47,800 bases of DNA, taken from assembly GCA_938036925.1 (NCBI GenBank), contig CALHVU010000017.1, forward strand, positions 1 through 47,800. Direction: 5' to 3'. The position numbers were made by a program, and so were the translations under genes. This document shows, piece by piece, positions 39,481 through 47,800 of the stretch (its first letter is position 1; the number at the start of each line of letters is the position of its first letter). Source of the DNA: an uncultured Atopobium sp. (GTDB lineage Bacteria; Actinomycetota; Coriobacteriia; Coriobacteriales; Atopobiaceae). Under the pieces are notes generated by a model. It did no database searches. It worked only from the letters and a program-made list of their open reading frames with translations, and was not told the origin of the DNA.

Positions 39481-42400
39481 ATGCCCCGCGCTCTTTTTAC
39501 CGAGATTACTCGGACCATCAAAGGGTCTCTCGCCAGATTTCTTGCAATTGCAGGAATTGTTGCGTTGGGCTGCGGCTTCTTTGCGGGACTCAAAATGGCA
39601 AGCCCTGACATGCAAGAAGCGGCTCATACGTTTTACACAAACCAGCACCTCTATGACCTTCGCGTCATCTCAACGCTTGGATTAAGCGAGAAGGACGTTT
39701 CCGCCCTGGCGTCAGTTGAGGGTGTTGAAGCGGTTATGCCTTCTCGTACGGTAGACATTATGGCTACACTGACGTCGTCGCAATCTACTGCTCGTGTGAG
39801 TTCTTTTAGACCCGGTGAGCTTAACCAGCCAATAGTGGTTGAAGGAAGACTTCCTCAAGGACCTTACGAGTGCGTGATGAGCGCAGATCCCAAGAAACGT
39901 GCTGATATCAGTCTTGGTCAACAGATTGAGCTACCAGATACTTCAAACGGCGTTCATTTAAAGGGCGGCTCGTACACGGTTGTTGGTTTTGTAAATGCGC
40001 CAACATATCCGTATGTCAGCAATTTTGGTACTACATCGTTAGGCAATGGCATTGTGCAGCAATTTGTGTATGTCACTGAAGATGCTTTTGCAGATGATGA
40101 CCCTTATACCGAAGTGTATGTGACAGTTCAGGGTGCTACCAGGTATAAGAGCGGCTCATCGGCGTATCAGAGCGCTGTTGATAGCGTTGCAGAACGCATT
40201 TCGCAGATGAATCCGTCACTTGCTTTACTTCGTTTGCAAGAGCTCAAAGATGACGCTCAGGCTCAACTTGATGAGGCTCGTCAAAAGCTGGAGCAATCAA
40301 GGCAAGAGGCCGCGGATAAACTAGGAGATGCTCAAAAGAAGCTTGACGATGCAGAGGCTCAAATTTCTGCTCAGCAGCAAAAGCTGGATGATGGTCAGAA
40401 GCAATACGATGCAGGACGTCAGCAGCTTACAGCTTCGCGCTACAGTGCTGAGCAGCAATTTGCCCAAGCGGAAGCTCAGATTACAGCTTCAGAGGCTCAG
40501 ATAGCTCAGGGAACAGCTGAGCTTAGTGCGGGAGAGGCTCAGTATCAGGCTGGTCTTGCTGCTTTTAATGCAGGACAAGCAACGTTTACACAGCAAAAGA
40601 GTGCGTTTGAAGCGGGTAGAGATGCGTTTCTTGCAGGACTTTCTGCGCAAGGAATTACGGCTTCTACACTTGAAGAAGCACAGCAGCAGCTCAGTGCTTT
40701 AGGTCTACCAACCTCGCAAGTAGACGCTCTTCTCGCCACACAGGCGCAGATTAGCGCTGCAGAGGCAGAGCTGGCTTCCCAGCAGCAGGCTTTAGCAGCC
40801 GCGCGAGAAGAGCTAGATCAGCGCACGGCTCAACTACATGAGGCAGAGTCTCAGGTAGCTCAGGCGCGCCAGGACTTGAGTGAAGCAAGAAGCACTACTG
40901 CAGACCAGCTGTCTGCAGCTCAGGAAAAACTTGCCGCGTCGCTTAGCCGCCTAAACGCAGGACAAACAGCACTTCAAAGCGCTGAAGCCCAGACTACTGA
41001 GGGAAGGCAAAGCCTTGAGGAGCAACGCGCTGAGGTTGAGAAGCAGCTTGCTGATGGCCAGGCAAAAATTGACGAGGCTCAAAAGAAAATTGACGAGCTC
41101 AAAGAGCCCGATGTGTATGTGCTTGATCGCACAAAAGAGATTGGCATTGCAGCGTATCAAGCAGACTCTGAGCGTATCAACGATATTGCCAATGTGTTCC
41201 CGCTGATGTTCTTCTTGGTGGCTGCTTTGGTGTCACTTACCAGCATGACGCGCATGGTATCTGAAGAGCGTACGCTCATTGGTGTTCATAAAGCGCTTGG
41301 CTATTCAACTGTTCAGATTGCGACAAAGTACCTGTTATATGCCTTGTCTGCTTCGCTTTTAGGCGCTGTTATTGGCATAGCATGTTTAAGCCAGGTGCTG
41401 CCAGGCGTTATTGTCTCTGCTTACGGGTCTATTTACACCATCCCAAATGGGGGAGCTCCTTATCCTATCCAGCTAGATAGTGCGCTGCTTTCGGGACTTT
41501 CTGGTATAGGCATCACGCTTCTTTCAACCACAGCTGCCGTCTTATCCTCACTGAAAGAAGAGCCTTCTAGCCTCATGCTTCCAAAAGCTCCAAAAGCGGG
41601 TTCAAAGATTTTTCTTGAGCGCGTTAAGCCTCTATGGTCCAGATTGTCTTTCTCGTGGAAAGTTACAATCAGAAACCTTGTCCGTTATAAGCGACGTTTG
41701 ATTATGACGCTCGTGGGAATTGCTGGCTGTACTGCGCTTTTATTAGTGGCTTTTGGCCTTAGGGATTCCATTAGCGACATCATTGATAACCAATGGCCAG
41801 CTATATCGCATTATGACTACATTGTGGGAATGACCTCTGATGTTTCAAGTGAGGAAGCAGATCAGATTAATGCAGAGCTCAATCAAGTGGGTGCTACAAA
41901 CATTCATCGCATAACAAGAGAAAATGTTCTTCTTGAGTCACCTACACAAAAGGCAGGCTCGCTTACAAGAACAACTATTATGACCAGCAATTCTCTTCAA
42001 GACCTCACCGGTTTAGCAACCCTGCGTAATCGCCTTTCTGGTCAAGCAATAGAGCTTGGAGAAGACTCGGTTGTAATTACAGAGAAGCTTGCAAAACGAC
42101 TTGGTGTAGGTGTGGGAGATACCATTCAGGTCTATGCTCAAGACAGAATTGGAAACGCTTCAGGTGAGCCAAGTACGCTTACTATTACAGGAGTTGCCGA
42201 GAATTACGTTGGGTCGTATCTGTATGTGGGACCTTCTGCATGGCATTCCCTGGGCATTCAAGACGACGCCACGGACGGCTGGTATGCAACGCTTCCTGAA
42301 GATCAAACAACAAGAGATGCGTTTGGAGAAAAGCTTATTAACCAGGCAGGAGTTGCAACAGTAGATGACGTCAATGAGGCTATTCATACCTACAAAGAAT

Positions 42401-42813
42401 CACTTGCCGTAGTTAACCGTGTTGTAGCTATTCTTATTGTGGCTGCAGCTCTGCTGGCATTTATCGTCTTGTATAACCTCACCAATATCAATATTGAAGA
42501 GCGCATTAGAGAAATTGCAAGCCTCAAAGTACTTGGTTTCACGCGTCATGAAGTTGATGCCTATGTCTTTAGAGAGATTGCTTTGTTGGCCATCTTCGGA
42601 GCGCTCTTTGGACTTGTTCTAGGAACATACCTTGAGGGATTTGTAGTTCAAACTGCCGAGATTGACCTTGTTATGTTTGGTCGAGCTATCCATGCACCAA
42701 GTTATTGGTTTGCCTTTGGACTTACGCTTGTCTTCTCGCTGTTGGTATATGTTGCCATGCGGCCTAAGCTCAAAAATATTGATATGGTTGAGAGCTTGAA
42801 GAGCGTCGAGTAG
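39481..42813 (+). CDS. large FtsX-like ABC permease with long coiled coil
   Basis: An 1110-residue permease. One N-terminal helix (about 13-38) is followed by an extracytoplasmic domain, then a continuous Gln/Ala/Glu-rich coiled coil (about 250-545; repeats such as QLDEARQKLEQSRQEA). An FtsX domain (from about 566) and a second core with helices near the C-terminus complete it. It likely forms a full exporter with the ATPase just upstream. The start is uncertain: ATG 39481, or GTG 39472 overlapping the ATPase gene by 7 nt. Substrate unknown. Confidence 0.88.
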   Translation: MPRALFTEITRTIKGSLARFLAIAGIVALGCGFFAGLKMASPDMQEAAHTFYTNQHLYDLRVISTLGLSEKDVSALASVEGVEAVMPSRTVDIMATLTSSQSTARVSSFRPGELNQPIVVEGRLPQGPYECVMSADPKKRADISLGQQIELPDTSNGVHLKGGSYTVVGFVNAPTYPYVSNFGTTSLGNGIVQQFVYVTEDAFADDDPYTEVYVTVQGATRYKSGSSAYQSAVDSVAERISQMNPSLALLRLQELKDDAQAQLDEARQKLEQSRQEAADKLGDAQKKLDDAEAQISAQQQKLDDGQKQYDAGRQQLTASRYSAEQQFAQAEAQITASEAQIAQGTAELSAGEAQYQAGLAAFNAGQATFTQQKSAFEAGRDAFLAGLSAQGITASTLEEAQQQLSALGLPTSQVDALLATQAQISAAEAELASQQQALAAAREELDQRTAQLHEAESQVAQARQDLSEARSTTADQLSAAQEKLAASLSRLNAGQTALQSAEAQTTEGRQSLEEQRAEVEKQLADGQAKIDEAQKKIDELKEPDVYVLDRTKEIGIAAYQADSERINDIANVFPLMFFLVAALVSLTSMTRMVSEERTLIGVHKALGYSTVQIATKYLLYALSASLLGAVIGIACLSQVLPGVIVSAYGSIYTIPNGGAPYPIQLDSALLSGLSGIGITLLSTTAAVLSSLKEEPSSLMLPKAPKAGSKIFLERVKPLWSRLSFSWKVTIRNLVRYKRRLIMTLVGIAGCTALLLVAFGLRDSISDIIDNQWPAISHYDYIVGMTSDVSSEEADQINAELNQVGATNIHRITRENVLLESPTQKAGSLTRTTIMTSNSLQDLTGLATLRNRLSGQAIELGEDSVVITEKLAKRLGVGVGDTIQVYAQDRIGNASGEPSTLTITGVAENYVGSYLYVGPSAWHSLGIQDDATDGWYATLPEDQTTRDAFGEKLINQAGVATVDDVNEAIHTYKESLAVVNRVVAILIVAAALLAFIVLYNLTNINIEERIREIASLKVLGFTRHEVDAYVFREIALLAIFGALFGLVLGTYLEGFVVQTAEIDLVMFGRAIHAPSYWFAFGLTLVFSLLVYVAMRPKLKNIDMVESLKSVE

Positions 42814-42892
42814 ACATCTTTTGCCCGCCCAAGAGAGGCATATTTTAGATAAGATAGAAGATAGTTGGATTGCTTATTTATAAGGAGTTGGT

Positions 42893-45800
42893 ATGCCTAA
42901 GGTTTCTTTTGTAATTCCTGCATACAACATCGAATCATACATTGGGCGTTGTATTCAAAGTGTAAAGAATCAGACGTTTGGTGATTTTGAAGCAATTATT
43001 GTTGATGATGCCTCAACAGATTCCACTCCAGAGAAAATCGTTACGGCAGTAGGGGATGACTCTAGGTTTAAGGTTGTCACTCATCCAACCAATCAAGGCC
43101 TCCATCTGGCACGTAAAACGGGCGCAGCTCATACAAAAGGCGAGTGGGTTTTTTGTCTAGACGGTGATGATGAGGTTACTGCTGATTTTCTTGAGCAGGT
43201 AGTTGCTCGTATTGATCAGAACCCTGTTGATATTCTTCACCTTGGCATTACTGTTATTCCAGAAAATGGCGTTGACCCAACTGATGCAAAGTCTTTTGAG
43301 AGCTACATTAACCAACAATCAGACTTTACTCAGGGTGACGATATCCTTCGCATTATTTATGATGAAGGCTATGGACAGAAGCTTGATTGGCGTGCTACAC
43401 AGCGTTTATATCGCGGCGAACTTTTCCGCTCTGCCTTTGCAGAGATGACTTCGGAGCGCCTTGTTCGTGCAGAAGACGCCTATGAGGTATTTATCCTGGC
43501 AGATAAGGCTCAGACCGCTGATGGCTTTGAGTCTTGCAGAGGCTTTTTGTACCACTATGGTATTGGTGTAACTGGCGCTTCTCGTATTTCTTTAGATAAA
43601 TTTGGACAGTTTTGCTATCAGTTCTTGGACAACATTGACCAGGTAGAACTCTATATTGGCAAATCAGATAACATTGCGCATCTCAACTCCTTTAGGGGCA
43701 TGAAGCATAGATTGTTGGAGCTTCTGAGTGCTGAGTGGAGATTCCGTCTTGCTCCTGAAGATCAAGAGGCAGCTCTTGAGCCGTTTGCCATTCTCTTTGG
43801 ACCATCAGTAGCTGCTCGAGAGCTCTATCGCTTTGTAAGAGATGAGGCATACGAGGCCATTGCCACTGGTACTGAGCTTCCAGAAGACAGCGATGCATAT
43901 CGCTTTAGAAAGTATGCAAAGAAGTATGCGGATCTGATGAATCAAGATGAGGGACTGTCATTTGATAGGGCAGTTCGCATGAAACAGATTGCCGATGAGC
44001 ACATGGAATATCTAGAAAGAAAGCACATGGTAAAGATGTTTGAGCAGCAGCCTATTCGCATTCTTATTACTTCTCATAAAGATGTTGATGTTCCCGCAAG
44101 CAACTACCTTCAGCCTATTCAGGTAGGACCAGGTCAGAAGAGTAATCGCTTTACGTATATGCTCCACGACGATGAGGGCGATACTATTACCGAGAAAAAC
44201 CCTATGTACTGTGAGATGACTACACAGTATTGGGCATGGAAGAACATCACCAATGCGCGCTATGTTGGCTTTGGTCATTATCGTCGCTACTTCAACTTTA
44301 CCGATACGGTTTATCCAGAAAATCCGTTTGGTGAAGTCATGGATGATTTCATTGATGAGGACGCCATCAAGAAATATGGTCTTGATGATCAGACCATCGC
44401 TCAGTGCATTGAGAGCTATGACCTCATTACTACTGGGGTAAAGGACATTCGCAAATTCCCTGGAAGCGCTAATACACCTCTTGAGCAGTACCATTCCGCT
44501 CCGCTACTCCATCCAAAGGATATGGATACTATGGCTGCGCTTATCATCGAGCGTCATCCAGAGTATGCAGAGGACGTAAACGCTTTTCTCAACGGTCATC
44601 AGCAGTGCTTCTGCAACATGTATATCATGCGTAAAGAGCTCTTTGATCGCTATGCAGCATGGGTGTTCCCACTTGTTGACGAGTGGACTGCTCGTACTGA
44701 CATGTCCACCTATAGCAAAGAGGCCCTAAGAACCCCAGGTCATCTGACTGAGCGCCTCTTTAATATCTGGCGTATGCATATGCTGCGTACAGAGGGCAAA
44801 AACTGGAAGGTAAAAGAGCTTCAATGCATTCACTTTACTAATCCAGAGCCTCGTCAGAAGTTTATTCCTCTCTTTGAAGAGAAGCCTGAGATTGCAAGCC
44901 AGAACGTTGTTCCTGTTGTTTTTGCAGCAGACAACAACTATGTTCCAATTCTTACCTGCGCTATGGGCTCAATGCTTGAAAACGCCGATCCTAACCGTTT
45001 CTACGATGTTGTTGTCCTTAACACCAATATTGGCGGATCAAAGCAGGAGCTGGTTAAGAAGCACTTCTCGCATTATAAGAATGCTCGTATTACGTTCTAT
45101 AACGTGTGGCGCATGGTAAAGGACTACAAGCTAGACACTAATAACGCTCACATTAGTGTTGAAACGTACTTCCGCTTCTTGGCTCAAGACATTCTTTCTG
45201 CTTACGATAAGGTTGTTTATCTTGACTCTGACCTTGTGGTTAACGGTAATGTCGCTGAACTGTATGATGTAAGAATGGGCAATAATCTTATTGCGGCAAC
45301 GCTTGATATTGACTATCTGGCAAACCTCAACATTCGCGGCGGAGACCGCATGAAGTACAGCCTTGACGTGCTTAATCTTAAGAATCCTTACGCCTACTTC
45401 CAGGCGGGAGTTATGGTCTTCAATACCGCTGAGCTGCGCCGTTATCACACTGTTCCGGAGTGGTTACGTATTGCAACTAATCCGATCTTTATCTACAACG
45501 ATCAAGATATTCTGAACAGCGAGTGCCAGGGTCGTGTTGTCTATCTACCAGCTGACTGGAACGTTACGCATAATATCTTTGGCCGTGCCGAGAAACTCTA
45601 TCCAATGGCACCAAACAGCGTTTTTGATGATTATCAAGCAGCCCGCCGCTCACCAAAGATTGTTCACTTTGCTGGCGCCATTAAGCCTTGGCAGAACGCC
45701 AGCTGCGACATGGCTTCCTATTTCTGGAAGTACGCGCGAAATACTCCGTTCTATGAGGTCATTATTCAGGACATGGTGCCAGGCGCTAGAAATGACGCCG

Positions 45801-45937
45801 ACGTCACAGAATTCCACGAGCGCGCGCTTTCTGATGCAAGTCCTCTGCGCAAGATTATTGACCCTATTGCACCATATGGCAGCGCAAGGCGAGAAGCCCT
45901 TAAGGCCCTTGGCAGAACCTTAAGAGGACGCAAATAA
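42893..45937 (+). CDS. three-domain glycosyltransferase (GT2 + DUF4422 + GT8)
   Basis: A 1014-residue protein. Domain 1 (about 1-240) is GT2: VSFVIPAYNIESYIGRCI, AIIVDDASTDST and CLDGDDEVT as the metal site. Domain 2 (about 387-650) is DUF4422-like: IRILITSHKDVD, YCEMTTQYWAWKN and YVGFGHYRRYF, as in capsule glycosyltransferases. Domain 3 (about 671-935) is GT8: PVVFAADNNYVPILTCAMGSML, YLDSDLVVNGNV (Asp-x-Asp near 776) and HFAGAIKPW (about 924). No membrane segments are seen. It probably builds several linkages of one envelope glycan. The ribosome site AAGGAG is good. Confidence 0.88.
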   Translation: MPKVSFVIPAYNIESYIGRCIQSVKNQTFGDFEAIIVDDASTDSTPEKIVTAVGDDSRFKVVTHPTNQGLHLARKTGAAHTKGEWVFCLDGDDEVTADFLEQVVARIDQNPVDILHLGITVIPENGVDPTDAKSFESYINQQSDFTQGDDILRIIYDEGYGQKLDWRATQRLYRGELFRSAFAEMTSERLVRAEDAYEVFILADKAQTADGFESCRGFLYHYGIGVTGASRISLDKFGQFCYQFLDNIDQVELYIGKSDNIAHLNSFRGMKHRLLELLSAEWRFRLAPEDQEAALEPFAILFGPSVAARELYRFVRDEAYEAIATGTELPEDSDAYRFRKYAKKYADLMNQDEGLSFDRAVRMKQIADEHMEYLERKHMVKMFEQQPIRILITSHKDVDVPASNYLQPIQVGPGQKSNRFTYMLHDDEGDTITEKNPMYCEMTTQYWAWKNITNARYVGFGHYRRYFNFTDTVYPENPFGEVMDDFIDEDAIKKYGLDDQTIAQCIESYDLITTGVKDIRKFPGSANTPLEQYHSAPLLHPKDMDTMAALIIERHPEYAEDVNAFLNGHQQCFCNMYIMRKELFDRYAAWVFPLVDEWTARTDMSTYSKEALRTPGHLTERLFNIWRMHMLRTEGKNWKVKELQCIHFTNPEPRQKFIPLFEEKPEIASQNVVPVVFAADNNYVPILTCAMGSMLENADPNRFYDVVVLNTNIGGSKQELVKKHFSHYKNARITFYNVWRMVKDYKLDTNNAHISVETYFRFLAQDILSAYDKVVYLDSDLVVNGNVAELYDVRMGNNLIAATLDIDYLANLNIRGGDRMKYSLDVLNLKNPYAYFQAGVMVFNTAELRRYHTVPEWLRIATNPIFIYNDQDILNSECQGRVVYLPADWNVTHNIFGRAEKLYPMAPNSVFDDYQAARRSPKIVHFAGAIKPWQNASCDMASYFWKYARNTPFYEVIIQDMVPGARNDADVTEFHERALSDASPLRKIIDPIAPYGSARREALKALGRTLRGRK

Positions 45938-45944
45938 ATACCTG

Positions 45945-45977
45945 GTAGGTGCAAGATTTCTTGCACCTACGTTTTTA
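45945..45977 (+). terminator. terminator-like hairpin before ligA
   Basis: A perfect 11-bp stem GTAGGTGCAAG/CTTGCACCTAC (45945-45955/45960-45970), loop ATTT, then GTTTTTAT. The ligA ATG lies 22 nt beyond the stem, so no promoter fits between. Confidence 0.88.
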
Positions 45978-45991
45978 TGTTTGGAGTTGTA

Positions 45992-47800
45992 ATGGCAGCC
46001 CTTTCGCCAAAAGATATCGCTCGTGCGGCAGAACTCAATAGAATCTTGAATCATGCGGCATATGCTTACTATGCCCTTGATAATCCAGAGCTTACTGACG
46101 CTGAGTTTGACCGCCTTCTTATTGAGCTTCAACAGCTTGAGGCAGCATATCCAGAGCTTGTAACTGAGGATAGCTATACCCAGCGCGTAGGTGGATACGT
46201 TTCTGAGCAGTTTGAGCCTGTCCAGCATGCCGCTCGCATGTATTCCATGGACGACGCCATGAACTTAGAGGAGCTGGATGCATGGCTTTCCAGGACTGAT
46301 GAGGCTCTTGGTGCGTCACCTACAAACCCTGTGGCATATACCTGCGAGCTTAAGATTGACGGCTTAGGTGTTGCGCTCACGTATCGTGACGGACAGTTTG
46401 TACGTGCTGCTACACGAGGTGATGGTAGTACGGGAGAAAACGTTACGGCAAACGTTTTGACTATCTCTGACGTTCCACGAGAGCTGGCGCTTGCAGGTCT
46501 TGAGCAGGTTGAGAATAGAGGCCTTAATCAGAGCATTGAGGTGCGCGGTGAGGTCTATATGCCAAAGCATTCCTTTATCCGTTTGAATGAAGATGCAGAT
46601 GCTGCTGGTAAACAGCCTTTTGCTAACCCAAGAAATGCGGCTGCTGGATCTTTGCGTCAGAAGGACCCAAAGATTACCGCTCATCGAGACCTCGAGACCT
46701 TTATCTACGCGGTGGCCGATGAGGGTCCTCTTGATGTTCACAGTCAGTGGGAGTTCTTAAACTGGCTTCGTAGCTGCGGCTTTAATGTTAATCCTCATGC
46801 TCGTCGTTGCCTGAGCGCTCAGGAGGTTCACGATTTCTGTGCGCAAGCTCTTGAGCAGCGAGGAGACCTTAACTACGACATTGATGGCGTGGTGGTAAAG
46901 GTTGACTCTTTTGCCAGCCAGGAAGCTCTAGGATTTACTTCTCGTGCTCCTCGTTGGGCTATTGCATTTAAGTTCCCACCAGAGGAAAAGCAGACCGTTT
47001 TGCGAGAAATTCGTATTCAAGTTGGTCGTACAGGCGTACTCACACCTGTTGCTGAGTTTGATCCCGTCACTGTTGCGGGTTCTACCATTGCACGCGCAAC
47101 TCTCCACAATCTTGACGAGATTCGTCGTAAAAATGTGCGCGAGGGTGACACCATCATTGTCCACAAGGCAGGAGATGTTATTCCAGAGGTTGTAGGACCA
47201 GTTTTGAGCCTTCGACCAGCAGATGCTGTTGAGTTCCAGATGCCAACTACCTGTCCAAGCTGTGGCAGCCCTGTTATTCAGGAAGAAGGAGAAGTGGCTT
47301 TCCGCTGCGTCTCTATTGATTGTCCTGCTCAGGCAGTTGAGCGTCTGATTCACTGGGGTAGCCGTAAGGCCATGGACATTGACGGCCTTGGTGACGAGTT
47401 GATTAATCGCATGGTTGAAGAGGGCGTTCTCTCTGATGTAGCCGACTTCTACGATAAGCTTACTGAAGAAACGCTGTCCAGCATGCCTACGGGCCGTGTG
47501 TACGATACTGATACTGCAGATCACCTTTCTGGTGATAGCATTCCCGTGGGTCATACTATTGCTAAGAAAGTTATGGCACAGGTTGAGGAATCAAAGACAA
47601 GAGGTCTTGGCCGCGTGCTCTTTGGTATTGGCATGAGGCATGTTGGCGCTAACGTTGCAGAGCTCCTTGCCCAGGAGTTTGGCTCTATCCAGGCGCTTGC
47701 TACAGCCCCTGTCGAGAAGATTGCTGAAATCCCAGGTATTGGTCCTAAGATTGCAGAGTCTGTACACGAGTTCTTCTCGATACCAGAAAATGTTGCCGTT
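45992..47800 (+). CDS. ligA: NAD-dependent DNA ligase (3' end beyond the window)
   Basis: LigA seals nicks during replication and repair. The window holds the first 603 codons. The adenylated Lys121 is in CELKIDGLG; the N-terminal Ia domain has YYALDNPELTDAEFDRLL; ANPRNAAAGSLRQ and DGVVVKVD are nucleotidyltransferase motifs. The OB fold, the four-Cys zinc finger (CPSCG, CVSIDCP) and part of the helix-hairpin-helix domain follow. The BRCT domain would lie past 47800. The ATG follows TTGGAG. It has no promoter of its own after the hairpin upstream. Confidence 0.96.
   Translation, partial: MAALSPKDIARAAELNRILNHAAYAYYALDNPELTDAEFDRLLIELQQLEAAYPELVTEDSYTQRVGGYVSEQFEPVQHAARMYSMDDAMNLEELDAWLSRTDEALGASPTNPVAYTCELKIDGLGVALTYRDGQFVRAATRGDGSTGENVTANVLTISDVPRELALAGLEQVENRGLNQSIEVRGEVYMPKHSFIRLNEDADAAGKQPFANPRNAAAGSLRQKDPKITAHRDLETFIYAVADEGPLDVHSQWEFLNWLRSCGFNVNPHARRCLSAQEVHDFCAQALEQRGDLNYDIDGVVVKVDSFASQEALGFTSRAPRWAIAFKFPPEEKQTVLREIRIQVGRTGVLTPVAEFDPVTVAGSTIARATLHNLDEIRRKNVREGDTIIVHKAGDVIPEVVGPVLSLRPADAVEFQMPTTCPSCGSPVIQEEGEVAFRCVSIDCPAQAVERLIHWGSRKAMDIDGLGDELINRMVEEGVLSDVADFYDKLTEETLSSMPTGRVYDTDTADHLSGDSIPVGHTIAKKVMAQVEESKTRGLGRVLFGIGMRHVGANVAELLAQEFGSIQALATAPVEKIAEIPGIGPKIAESVHEFFSIPENVAV

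Noticed and set aside
1..47800. tRNA, rRNA, riboswitch, CRISPR, insertion sequence or prophage
   Set aside because: No cloverleaf, aptamer core, spaced repeat array, transposase or phage gene could be recognised by reading.

Overview
The window looks like a chromosomal stretch of a low-to-mid G+C actinobacterium of the class Coriobacteriia, most likely family Atopobiaceae (Atopobium/Lancefieldella-like). This is inferred from protein character, gene order and roughly 47-50% G+C; I could not run a search. There are no rRNA or tRNA genes, CRISPR arrays, insertion sequences or prophage genes that I can recognise. All genes lie on the + strand except a glycosyltransferase (26348-27514) and an EamA transporter (31951-32898).

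Region 1 (1-20520) is the ribosomal-protein super-cluster. It runs rpsL-rpsG-fusA-rpsJ (no tuf), a low-molecular-weight tyrosine phosphatase that separates rpsJ from the rest of the S10 operon, then rplC-rplD-rplW-rplB-rpsS-rplV-rpsC-rplP-rpmC-rpsQ-rplN-rplX. A terminator and a structured leader follow, then rplE-rpsN-rpsH-rplF-rplR-rpsE-rpmD-rplO-secY, adk-map, and infA-rpmJ-rpsM-rpsK-rpsD-rpoA-rplQ. Several gaps carry clustered hairpins that look like untranslated regulatory RNA.

Region 2 (20594-24100) is ecfA (two fused ATPases), ecfT and truA: the shared energising module of ECF vitamin transporters plus tRNA pseudouridine synthase, in the order also familiar from Firmicutes.

Region 3 (24299-28577) is a cell-envelope patch: a degenerate LytR-CpsA-Psr-like membrane protein, a degenerate GT2-like protein behind a 30-nt palindrome, a GT2 enzyme on the opposite strand, and a GlfT-like galactofuranosyltransferase. 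Region 4 (28600-31880) is the anaerobic ribonucleotide reductase pair nrdD-nrdG behind two tandem NrdR boxes.

Region 5 (31951-38722) holds single metabolic and stress genes: EamA transporter, DegV protein, YqhD-type alcohol dehydrogenase, PTS EIIA, DJ-1 protein, a Y-family polymerase overlapping a YolD-like gene, and a small membrane protein with an Ala/Pro/Glu tail. Region 6 (38777-47800) is an ABC exporter with a very large coiled-coil permease, a 1014-residue three-domain glycosyltransferase (GT2 + DUF4422 + GT8), and the 5' part of ligA, cut by the window edge.

The strongest unexplained signal is a repeated word, not a gene. The 10-mer TTTCTCGCCA occurs ten times on the two strands, and its core TTCTCGCC 24 times by my eye count. 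It is concentrated in gaps and often arranged as inverted pairs, rather like a DNA-uptake or palindromic-unit sequence. Also notable are a 21-bp motif shared upstream of rpsL, rplC and rplB, a natural Arg at S12 position 88, and several hairpin-rich ribosomal leaders.
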